Below, one piece after another: positions 1 to 5,455 of a stretch of 8,226 bases of DNA. Every line of letters begins with the position of its first letter. Position 1 is the first letter of the stretch. The position numbers and the translations under genes were made by a program. This stretch comes from Nitrososphaerota archaeon. Its GTDB lineage: Archaea; Thermoproteota; Nitrososphaeria_A; Caldarchaeales; Wolframiiraptoraceae. Where the stretch lies: NCBI GenBank assembly GCA_021157985.1, contig JAGGVM010000014.1:1-8226 (forward strand), read 5' to 3'. The notes under the pieces are model-generated. The model did not search any database, had not been told where the DNA came from, and saw only the letters and a program-made list of their open reading frames with translations.

Positions 1-2
1 CC

Positions 3-170
3 GGCTGGAAGAAGATCCCCGAATCGGAGTGGAGCGCTATAGCGGAGAGGGGGTGGGACGCGTTCCCCGAGGAAGCGAAAAACTACGTCGAAACCGTCGA
101 GAACCTCCTCGGGAAAAAGATAAAGCTAGTGTCGATCGGTGCAAGAGCTGGAATGGAGGTTACGCGATGA
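3..170 (+). CDS. purA: Adenylosuccinate synthetase, C-terminal end (partial, cut by window start)
   Basis: This reading frame is open from the first bases to a TGA at 168-170 and gives 55 residues. It contains GWKKIPESEW, a stretch with AKNYVETVENLLG, and IKLVSIGARAG near the end. That order (GWK, then PE-AK-YVE-IE-G, then a beta strand ending VSxG) is how PurA proteins finish. PurA joins IMP and aspartate with GTP to make adenylosuccinate in the cytoplasm. The stop overlaps the purB start as ATGA, and PurB catalyses the next step, which supports the call and implies one operon. The usual last segment of PurA (VSVGP-R-x-x-T) reads IGARAGMEVTR here, so the final residues are atypical. The nucleotide-binding and catalytic regions lie outside the window, so activity cannot be judged. 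Confidence 0.82.
   Translation, partial: GWKKIPESEWSAIAERGWDAFPEEAKNYVETVENLLGKKIKLVSIGARAGMEVTR
155..160 (+). promoter_or_regulatory. Ribosome binding site that fixes the purB start
   Basis: GGAGGT lies 6 bases before the ATG at 167, inside the last codons of purA. It is a near-perfect Shine-Dalgarno match and supports ATG 167 over the GTG at 29 that opens the same frame. Confidence 0.8.
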
Positions 171-1576
171 CCGATCCTCTGAGAGCGATAGTGCCGGTGG
201 ATGGGAGATACTGGGATAAGCTTGAGCCCTTATCGGATTACTTCTCGGAATACGCCCTCATAAAGGAGAGGCTCTTCATCGAAGTCAAGTACTTGATAAA
301 GTTCATGGAAGACGTCGAGCCTGATAAGCTCGCGCCCCTACGGCTGAACTGGAGGGAGGCCTTGAACATCTTGGCGGAGGACTTCACCCTCGACGACGCG
401 AAACGCGTTAAGCAAATCGAGAGCGAAGTCGGCCACGACGTCGCAGCGGTCGTTAGATACCTCAGAGAGAAACTCCACGAATTCGATTTAGGAGACTTAG
501 CTCCATACGTTCACATAGGCTTGACATCGGAGGACGTTAACAACCTCGCGTACTCGAGGCTTCTGAAGAGATTTAACAGGGAGAAACTTCTCCCGAGCTT
601 GGTCAAGCTCCTCGAGCAGGTCGCAGCCCTTGCCTTGGAGCATATAGACACGGTGATGCTTGGTAGAACCCATGGAGTCCCAGCCGTCCCAACGACTTTC
701 GGAAAATTCCTCGCCAACTACGCATATAGGATAGCTAGAATAGCCGAGGAACTGCTTTCCTTTAGGTTTCCCGGAAAACTAGGGGGAGCTGTTGGAGATC
801 ACTCCGCGTTGAAATTCGCTTACCCGGATATCGACTGGGTGGAGTTCAGCAGGACATTCGTGGAGTCCCTTGGGCTCGAATATTTTCCAGCGGCGACCCA
901 GATCCTCCCGCATGACAAGGTCTCAGAATACCTGATGAAGGTAGCGTTGATGGACTCGATTTTATCAAATCTTTGCAGAGACCTGTGGCTGATGTCATCG
1001 CTCGGATTGGTGACATTCGGAATCAAGGAGGGGGAGATCCACTCATCGACCATGCCGCATAAGTCGAACCCGATACCCCTGGAGAATTCGGAGGGAGCCT
1101 TTGACCTGGCCTCGAACACGCTCTCCTACATCTCCACCAGGCTGATATCGAGCAGGCTTCAGAGAGACCTATCCGACTCGATAATTAAGAGGTTTTACGG
1201 GATGCCCCTCTCCCTCACGATCCTGGGAATAACTAACCTCCAGAAGGCCTTCGACCGGATGACCGTGAACAAGGAGAAGATGAAGGACGAGGTGAAAAGC
1301 CACCGAGAAGTGCTCGCCGAAGCATACCAAGTATATATGAGGAGGATGGGAATCGAAAACGCTTACGAGATGATCCAAAGCGCCGTCAAAGAGGGGTGGG
1401 ATGAGATCCTCAGAACCCTGAAGAGCGCGGTGCCCGAGGAAATCTACGACGACCTCTCGAACTTCGATCCAACGCGCTACGTAGGCGAATCCGAGAAAGT
1501 GACGCTGACCCTTCTAGACGAGGTTGAGAGAGTCTATAAGAAGATCACGGAGGGCTTGAAAGAGGTTCAGCTCTAA
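167..1576 (+). CDS. purB: Adenylosuccinate lyase (E. coli-type PurB)
   Basis: The 469-residue product would cleave adenylosuccinate to AMP plus fumarate, and SAICAR to AICAR plus fumarate, as a cytoplasmic homotetramer of the fumarase/aspartase superfamily. Visible landmarks, numbered from ATG 167, are VPVDGRY near the N-terminus, GHDVAAV around residue 90, TSEDVNNL around 120, GRTHGVPA with a conserved His near 169, and the superfamily signature GEIHSSTMPHKSNP with the catalytic Ser near 293-294. The wording (VPVDGRY, TSED-NNL, GEIxSSTMPHKxNP, ENSEG) resembles the E. coli-type PurB rather than the shorter B. subtilis-type lyase. The frame stays open upstream to a GTG at 29, but that stretch is the out-of-frame shadow of purA. 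ATG 167 has a strong GGAGGT and an ATGA overlap with purA. The 3' end overlaps the convergent mvk gene by 32 bp. Confidence 0.95.
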   Translation: MTDPLRAIVPVDGRYWDKLEPLSDYFSEYALIKERLFIEVKYLIKFMEDVEPDKLAPLRLNWREALNILAEDFTLDDAKRVKQIESEVGHDVAAVVRYLREKLHEFDLGDLAPYVHIGLTSEDVNNLAYSRLLKRFNREKLLPSLVKLLEQVAALALEHIDTVMLGRTHGVPAVPTTFGKFLANYAYRIARIAEELLSFRFPGKLGGAVGDHSALKFAYPDIDWVEFSRTFVESLGLEYFPAATQILPHDKVSEYLMKVALMDSILSNLCRDLWLMSSLGLVTFGIKEGEIHSSTMPHKSNPIPLENSEGAFDLASNTLSYISTRLISSRLQRDLSDSIIKRFYGMPLSLTILGITNLQKAFDRMTVNKEKMKDEVKSHREVLAEAYQVYMRRMGIENAYEMIQSAVKEGWDEILRTLKSAVPEEIYDDLSNFDPTRYVGESEKVTLTLLDEVERVYKKITEGLKEVQL

Positions 1577-2477
1577 CTCCTTCGACCACAAGCCGCGCCT
1601 TGATCACCGAGTATCCGGAAACGCTCAGCTTATGGATTATTTCGTCAAGAGACGCGTAGTCTGCGATCGCGATCGCGCATCCGCCTCCACCAGCTCCTGT
1701 GAGCTTAGCTCCATAGGCTCCAGCTTTTAGAAGAGCCGATATGGCGTCTTCCAGCTCGGGGCTCGACACCCCTATCTCCCTGAGCAGCGCCTGATTTCTA
1801 TTCATGAGTTTTCCGAGATAAGGGAGATCGCCTTTTTCCAATGCTTCTAATGCTTCTTGAACGATCCTAGACGCTTCCTCTGAGATCTCCTTGAACCTAT
1901 TTGGATTCTTGTCGGCGAACTCCTTAACCTTCCTCACCAAGTCGCCGGTTCTCCTAAGCTTGCCAGTATTCAAGATTAGGAGGTATTCGAGATCGAAGTC
2001 CACCTGCGTATACCCCTCATCCCTAGAAAAGACGCCAGCCCCACCATATGTCGCCACGGAAGTATCTATCCCCGACGGAGTATAATGCACGACCTTCTCA
2101 CCCTCATGAGCGGCCTCTAAGACCAAGGATGAATCCAAGGCTTTTGAACAGGCCATTAGAGCCGCTGCGGCCGAGGCCACCGCGACCGCCGCCGATGATC
2201 CAAGCCCAACGCTCTGAGGGATCTCGGAGGATATTCTGAGAGATAAGCCGGTCCTACAACCTGTTTTCCTCAAGATGTATTTCGATGCGATGACGGCGGG
2301 GTTCTCATCTCCGAATCCCTCTAGGAGAACTGCTTCCTCACTTATCTTCGATGCTTCAACCTTTGCTCTTAAGCCTATTGAAGAAACGATCGCGGGGGTT
2401 CCGTGGACCACGAAGTGCTCGCCGAAAAGGATTACTTTTCCGGGAGCAGATGCGGCGGCTTTATCCATTTCCCTCAC
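1545..2477 (-). CDS. mvk: Mevalonate kinase (GHMP superfamily)
   Basis: This 310-residue protein would phosphorylate mevalonate to 5-phosphomevalonate with ATP in isoprenoid lipid synthesis. All three GHMP motifs are present: APGKVILFGEHFVVHG at residues 11-26 with Lys14, PQSVGLGSSAAV at 87-98 (phosphate loop), and KLTGAGGGGCAI at 258-269. The segment EKVVHYTPSGIDTSV carries Glu127 and Asp138, spaced 11 apart like Glu193 and Asp204 of mammalian mevalonate kinase. The usual HG(N/T)PSG reads HYTPSG here. The GTG start at 2477 overlaps the stop of the upstream gene as GTGA and has GGAG 8 bases before it. An ATG three codons in (2468) is possible but more poorly placed for that site. Mevalonate kinase is preferred over galactokinase or phosphomevalonate kinase because of the PSGID context and the ipk gene nearby. 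Confidence 0.93.
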   Translation of the reverse strand: MREMDKAAASAPGKVILFGEHFVVHGTPAIVSSIGLRAKVEASKISEEAVLLEGFGDENPAVIASKYILRKTGCRTGLSLRISSEIPQSVGLGSSAAVAVASAAAALMACSKALDSSLVLEAAHEGEKVVHYTPSGIDTSVATYGGAGVFSRDEGYTQVDFDLEYLLILNTGKLRRTGDLVRKVKEFADKNPNRFKEISEEASRIVQEALEALEKGDLPYLGKLMNRNQALLREIGVSSPELEDAISALLKAGAYGAKLTGAGGGGCAIAIADYASLDEIIHKLSVSGYSVIKARLVVEGVRAEPLSSPP

Positions 2478-3178
2478 TTCCCGAGCTCCTTACTTCTCAG
2501 GATCAAGGGAACAACTATTTTGTCTATGTATTCTATGAACTCGGATTCGGGCATCCGCGTGAACGATGTCACGACGCAGTTCCTCGTCAAGCCCATGACC
2601 CGATTCGTCCCCGCAACCGTGAACACTATGTACCAGATTTTCCCGTGTCTGAGATACTCCTCGTATAGGGAGGTGTTCTTCAAGGAGTCCCCATAGAGGG
2701 CGAGCTTATCCACGTCAACGAAGTCGAGGTCGTCGAAGTAGATGACCTTCGTTCCCTCCGGATTCCTCTCATGGAACTCCTGCATTACCTCAGGCGAGAT
2801 CCTCGCTTCTGTAACCGCTTTATAGGAGAGATATAGGTGGTGGGCGAGTATCGAGGCGACGGCGTTCGCGAAGTGCTTTTCCTGGACGACCGTTAGAAGC
2901 GTTAGGTCCTCTACCTTCCTGAAGATTATCCTCGCCTCGGTGGTCTTCAGAACAGGGACGCGGTTTCCCCTCTGGTTCACTAGGATCACCTTATCCCTGC
3001 TGAAGATCCCCTCCAATCTATCGTCTTTTAGGTCGAGATCCTTGACCTCGGTGACGAGCTCTATCTCCCGGTCTTCACCCCGCCACTCCTCCACGACCCT
3101 ATAGTCTCTCAGCTTATCGGCTATCTCCTCGAGGCTCGTCTCAACCCTTATCTCGAAGACCTTCGCTGCAAGCGGCAT
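2474..3178 (-). CDS. Uncharacterised archaeal protein, 234 residues
   Basis: I do not recognise a characterised family. The protein is soluble-looking, with no signal peptide or membrane segment and a high content of charged residues. The N-terminal half (1-110) looks like alternating strands and short helices. A central helix (about 104-120) holds a HHLYLSYK stretch. Distinctive segments are GTKVIYFDDLDFVDVDKLALYG (about 142-163; only a locator), SLYEEYLRHGKIWYIVF (170-186) and GLTRNCVVTSFTRMPE (196-211). It has no nucleotide-binding loop, metal-cluster cysteines (a single Cys201) or known catalytic motif that I can see. It begins at an ATG with no Shine-Dalgarno site but with an AT-rich box 24 bases upstream, consistent with a leaderless transcript. 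Its TGA overlaps the mvk GTG, so the two are probably translated from one message. Coding status is well supported by its length, codon pattern and the coupled junction. Confidence 0.85.
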   Translation of the reverse strand: MPLAAKVFEIRVETSLEEIADKLRDYRVVEEWRGEDREIELVTEVKDLDLKDDRLEGIFSRDKVILVNQRGNRVPVLKTTEARIIFRKVEDLTLLTVVQEKHFANAVASILAHHLYLSYKAVTEARISPEVMQEFHERNPEGTKVIYFDDLDFVDVDKLALYGDSLKNTSLYEEYLRHGKIWYIVFTVAGTNRVMGLTRNCVVTSFTRMPESEFIEYIDKIVVPLILRSKELGK

Positions 3179-3202
3179 CCCAAAACACAGGCTTAAAACG
3201 CC

Positions 3203-3210
3203 TTAATTAA
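3203..3210 (-). promoter_or_regulatory. Putative box A of a leaderless promoter for the 234-residue gene and mvk
   Basis: TTAATTAA sits in the 40-bp gap behind the CcdA-like gene, with 24 bases between it and the ATG at 3178. An archaeal TATA box is normally centred about 26-28 bases before the transcription start, which would place the start at or next to that ATG. There is no ribosome binding site in between, which fits a leaderless message. The element is palindromic, so its direction is inferred from the gene. Confidence 0.45.
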
Positions 3211-3218
3211 GCTATTAT

Positions 3219-4043
3219 TCAGCGCTTATACCGCTTTCTCCATAAGCCCTCGTACACCCCTATGGTGGCCGCCGTGAGGAGTGTGGATAAAAGGAGGATC
3301 TCGACCGCTCCCTGAGCGAGCTCAAGTATTACTGGATTAGCGAGAAGCGCTATGGCCAGGGATATCATTAGATAACCCGAGAAGAGCTTCAGCCTCCGAG
3401 CCCAAGTTTCCGAGAACCTCATTCTCCCAAGGGTGAAGGCGAAGGCCAGGACTATGGCGAGTAAGGGTAGGACGTAGACCACGTTGTAGAGCACGAGATA
3501 GAGGTAGTAGATCGGCGCGGGGAGATTGCTGTCGCTCAGGATCCTCGTGTAGATAACGGGGAACCCAGCTGTGCAGAGAAGCTCGTAGAGGTTTACGGTG
3601 AAGGCGAGAGCCGAGGCGCCGATGGTCAGCGCTAGGAGCGAACGAGTTTTCATGAGTTTTCTGACGGATCTCCCGATCTTAGATAGTTTTTCTCCCGAAG
3701 CGGATAGGGATGGGCCTTCACCGGGGTTGAAGTAGTCTTTGACGTTGATGGCGCCCGTTATTATCACGAAGATCATTATCGCCCAAATGAGCGGCTGAAT
3801 ACTGCTCCCGATTAAGAACACGTTAAGCCACGCGGCCATGAACAAGAAATAACACAACCCCGAAAAGAAAACGAAAACTCCCCCTACGATGAGAATCTTC
3901 CTCCTATCCCTCGCGTAGATCAATATGCTTAGAAGAAAAGTCAGAATGTAGAAGGCGCAGGGGTTGAGGCTATCCATTCCAGCTATCACAAAGGTGAGCC
4001 AAATCAGGTTTTGACCAGACTCCACGTCCACACACCCCCTCAT
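3219..4043 (-). CDS. CcdA/DsbD-like membrane thiol-electron carrier
   Basis: This 274-residue, strongly hydrophobic protein has about six to seven membrane segments (roughly 12-43, 48-72, 80-100, 134-157, 174-204, 217-238, 244-264). Two membrane-embedded cysteines stand in characteristic contexts: DSLNPCAF (Cys29) and ELLCTAGFPVIY (Cys157). CcdA/DsbD proteins use such a pair to pass electrons from cytoplasmic thioredoxin across the membrane to an outside thiol protein. The upstream neighbour is an anchored CPNC thioredoxin-fold protein, an obvious partner 32 bp away on the same strand. Its specific job (cytochrome maturation, disulfide repair, metal handling) cannot be read from the sequence. 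ATG 4043 lacks an upstream ribosome site. GAGGGG inside codons 1-3 is well placed for GTG at codon 5 (4031), which may be the real start. Confidence 0.85.
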   Translation of the reverse strand: MRGCVDVESGQNLIWLTFVIAGMDSLNPCAFYILTFLLSILIYARDRRKILIVGGVFVFFSGLCYFLFMAAWLNVFLIGSSIQPLIWAIMIFVIITGAINVKDYFNPGEGPSLSASGEKLSKIGRSVRKLMKTRSLLALTIGASALAFTVNLYELLCTAGFPVIYTRILSDSNLPAPIYYLYLVLYNVVYVLPLLAIVLAFAFTLGRMRFSETWARRLKLFSGYLMISLAIALLANPVILELAQGAVEILLLSTLLTAATIGVYEGLWRKRYKR

Positions 4044-4047
4044 AAAT

Positions 4048-4056
4048 AATTTAAAG
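4048..4056 (-). promoter_or_regulatory. Possible box A before the CcdA-like gene
   Basis: CTTTAAATT lies in the 32-bp gap between the thioredoxin-like stop and the CcdA-like gene, in a very AT-rich stretch. The distance to ATG 4043 is too short for a leaderless start there, but a start about 25 bases downstream would fall near the alternative GTG codons 5-7. It may equally be a plain AT-rich spacer in one operon. Confidence 0.25.
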
Positions 4057-4075
4057 ATGATTATAATTAAGAGAC

Positions 4076-4849
4076 TCAGCTTCCAGGCAGATCAGCGAGA
4101 TCTACACGGACCGCATTCTTGAATACGGCTCCGCGAACAAACCCCATTTCTTTCGGGAAAGCAGATCCCGAGAATGGAACCATTATCGATCCGACCACCG
4201 TGTAGTCGTAACCCTTCAACGCGGTCGCCACGTCGTCAACGAACAACAATGACTTGAGCTCCTTCACGGTCATCTTCTTTTCTCCCGCGTCCCCAGCCTT
4301 AGCGGGAGTCCCATTCCAACCTATTATCCAGCTCCCATTCCCAAGAGAGACTAGCACCCGGTTATTCGACCAAATCTTCGGCAACCCTGGAAGCTCCTTG
4401 ATGTTGAGGTCTTCTATGGGAGCGGATCCTTTAACTAATGGGCAGAGATTGCTTTTCAAGTTTTTGATATATGGTTCGGCGGAGGGGACATCTTCTCGTC
4501 CAAGCCATATACGGCTTTTGCTCACGATCAATTGAGGAACTGCGGCCTGACTGTGATAGCTTTCGGCGTATTCTCCTGCTACTTTAGCGTTTGGATGAGA
4601 CCAGTCGCCTTTTCTCCATCCATATTCTATTATCACGAGCCTGGGATCCTCTTTAATCCACTTTGAGAGGACTATGGGATCGGTTACGGCGCAGTTCGGG
4701 CACCCTATATACGTGAAATAGACCACGCACACGTACTTCGATTCCCTATTGATATGGGTTGTTTTCTCAGTTGATGGACCGCCGCTTATGAAGAGCGCTG
4801 ATATCGATCCTCCCAACACCGCGGCAGCGATTATTACCGCTATGATCAA
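4076..4849 (-). CDS. Membrane-anchored thioredoxin-fold protein with CPNC site
   Basis: Numbered from the TTG at 4849, this 257-residue protein has one N-terminal hydrophobic segment (1-22) acting as a signal sequence or anchor, so the rest should face outside. A thioredoxin-like domain follows. VCVVYFTYIGCPNC carries the redox pair Cys50 and Cys53, and AAVPQLIVS (about 102-110) holds the cis-proline typical of the fold. Two further cysteines are Cys41 and Cys136. Residues about 140-257 are an extension I cannot assign. The next gene encodes a CcdA/DsbD-like membrane carrier, so it is probably kept reduced by, or exchanges electrons with, that protein. The TTG start is poorly supported. A CTG five codons upstream (4864) has GGAGG 9 bases before it and adds KKSY, a proper positively charged signal-peptide front. 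Substrate unknown. Confidence 0.82.
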   Translation of the reverse strand: MIIAVIIAAAVLGGSISALFISGGPSTEKTTHINRESKYVCVVYFTYIGCPNCAVTDPIVLSKWIKEDPRLVIIEYGWRKGDWSHPNAKVAGEYAESYHSQAAVPQLIVSKSRIWLGREDVPSAEPYIKNLKSNLCPLVKGSAPIEDLNIKELPGLPKIWSNNRVLVSLGNGSWIIGWNGTPAKAGDAGEKKMTVKELKSLLFVDDVATALKGYDYTVVGSIMVPFSGSAFPKEMGFVRGAVFKNAVRVDLADLPGS

Positions 4850-4873
4850 GTAAGACTTCTTCAGGGCTCACCG

Positions 4874-4878
4874 CCTCC
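4874..4878 (-). promoter_or_regulatory. Ribosome binding site pointing to a CTG start of the thioredoxin-like gene
   Basis: GGAGG on the - strand is 9 bases before an in-frame CTG (4864) and 24 bases before the TTG at 4849. An in-frame TGA lies immediately beyond the GCC that precedes the CTG, so no ATG, GTG or TTG start exists further upstream in this frame. Confidence 0.45.
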
Positions 4879-4913
4879 GCTTCACCAAGTCTTGTGCTGG
4901 AGAGCTTATCAAC

Positions 4914-5372
4914 TTACCTGAGCTCCTTGACCGCTAAAAAGGCATCTCTTCCAGGTCCGTAGTAGTTTTTCAATTTCCCGAGAAAGACGTATCCAAGCGA
5001 CCGGTAGAGGCTGACCGCCGCCTCGTTGTCAACCGCCACCTCCAGGCCCGACTTCCTGCACCCCCTTCTCTTGAACTCGTCTTCAAGAGCCGTCATCAGG
5101 GACTTTCCTATTCCCCTGCGCCGGTAGCGCGGATCAACGTTTAAGGTGTATATCCTTCCAACGAGCTCACCTCGCCTTCTCTCAATCCTTCCGATCACGA
5201 ACCCTAGAACCGAGCCGTTCTCAGTAACGTATTTCAAGGCTATCGATCGAGGATCCATTAGAAGAAGCCTTAGCAGGAACTTGCTGTAAGCCTCCTTTCC
5301 GAAGCATCTGCGCTCTATCTCGTATAAGGCATTTAGATCCTTGAGACCTGCGCGCTCCACGAGCCCGGGCAA
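4914..5372 (-). CDS. GNAT-family N-acetyltransferase, RimI/archaeal Nat-like
   Basis: This 152-residue protein has the GNAT fold throughout. The acetyl-CoA pyrophosphate loop is RYRRRGIGKSLM at residues 82-93 (pattern R-x-x-G-x-G), preceded by strand YTLNVDP. Motif B is EVAVDNEAAVSLYRSLGY at 111-128, and the end carries LKNYYGPGRDAF. That last stretch and the overall length match the RimI-like archaeal N-terminal protein acetyltransferases, which acetylate the first residue of proteins co-translationally, but substrate choice is inferred from family only. The start is TTG 5372, with GGAAGG just upstream and an AT-rich box about 32 bases away. A GTG at codon 5 (5360) is the alternative, but the first strand (LVERAGLKDL) argues for keeping the longer form. 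It is divergent from ipk. Confidence 0.9.
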   Translation of the reverse strand: MPGLVERAGLKDLNALYEIERRCFGKEAYSKFLLRLLLMDPRSIALKYVTENGSVLGFVIGRIERRRGELVGRIYTLNVDPRYRRRGIGKSLMTALEDEFKRRGCRKSGLEVAVDNEAAVSLYRSLGYVFLGKLKNYYGPGRDAFLAVKELR

Positions 5373-5403
5373 GATCCTTCCAGCATCTGTGGAAAAGCTT
5401 AGC

Positions 5404-5415
5404 CTTAATATTTAG
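5404..5415. promoter_or_regulatory. AT-rich core of a divergent promoter (acetyltransferase / ipk)
   Basis: CTTAATATTTAG lies between the two divergent genes and reads as a box A-like element on both strands (TTAATATTTA one way, TAAATATTAA the other). On the - strand, a start about 27 bases from its centre leaves a leader of roughly 10 bases before TTG 5372. On the + strand it leaves about 20 bases to TTG 5456, or about 40 to the better GTG starts of ipk. One box used in both directions or two overlapping boxes cannot be told apart. Confidence 0.45.
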
Positions 5416-5455
5416 TCTTAGCTAATCTTCGTTCGGTACGGAAAGGGCGGGATCC

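Noticed and set aside
29..166. 46-residue N-terminal extension of purB from a GTG at 29
   Set aside because: It is rich in Arg and low in complexity, resembles no PurB N-terminus, and overlaps the PurA-like tail in another frame. ATG 167 has GGAGGT at 6 bases.
1663..1676. Perfect 14-bp palindrome GCGATCGCGATCGC
   Set aside because: It lies inside mvk and is explained by the coding repeat Ala-Ile-Ala-Ile-Ala in the last strand. There is no sign of an operator or a second copy.
2048..2696. Overlapping + strand open frames across mvk and the 234-residue gene
   Set aside because: They are Arg/Pro-rich shadow translations with no recognisable pattern, lying opposite well-supported genes.
4254..4535. 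93-residue + strand open frame with a hydrophobic start
   Set aside because: It is antisense to the thioredoxin-like gene, has no ribosome site, and its composition is that of a shadow frame.
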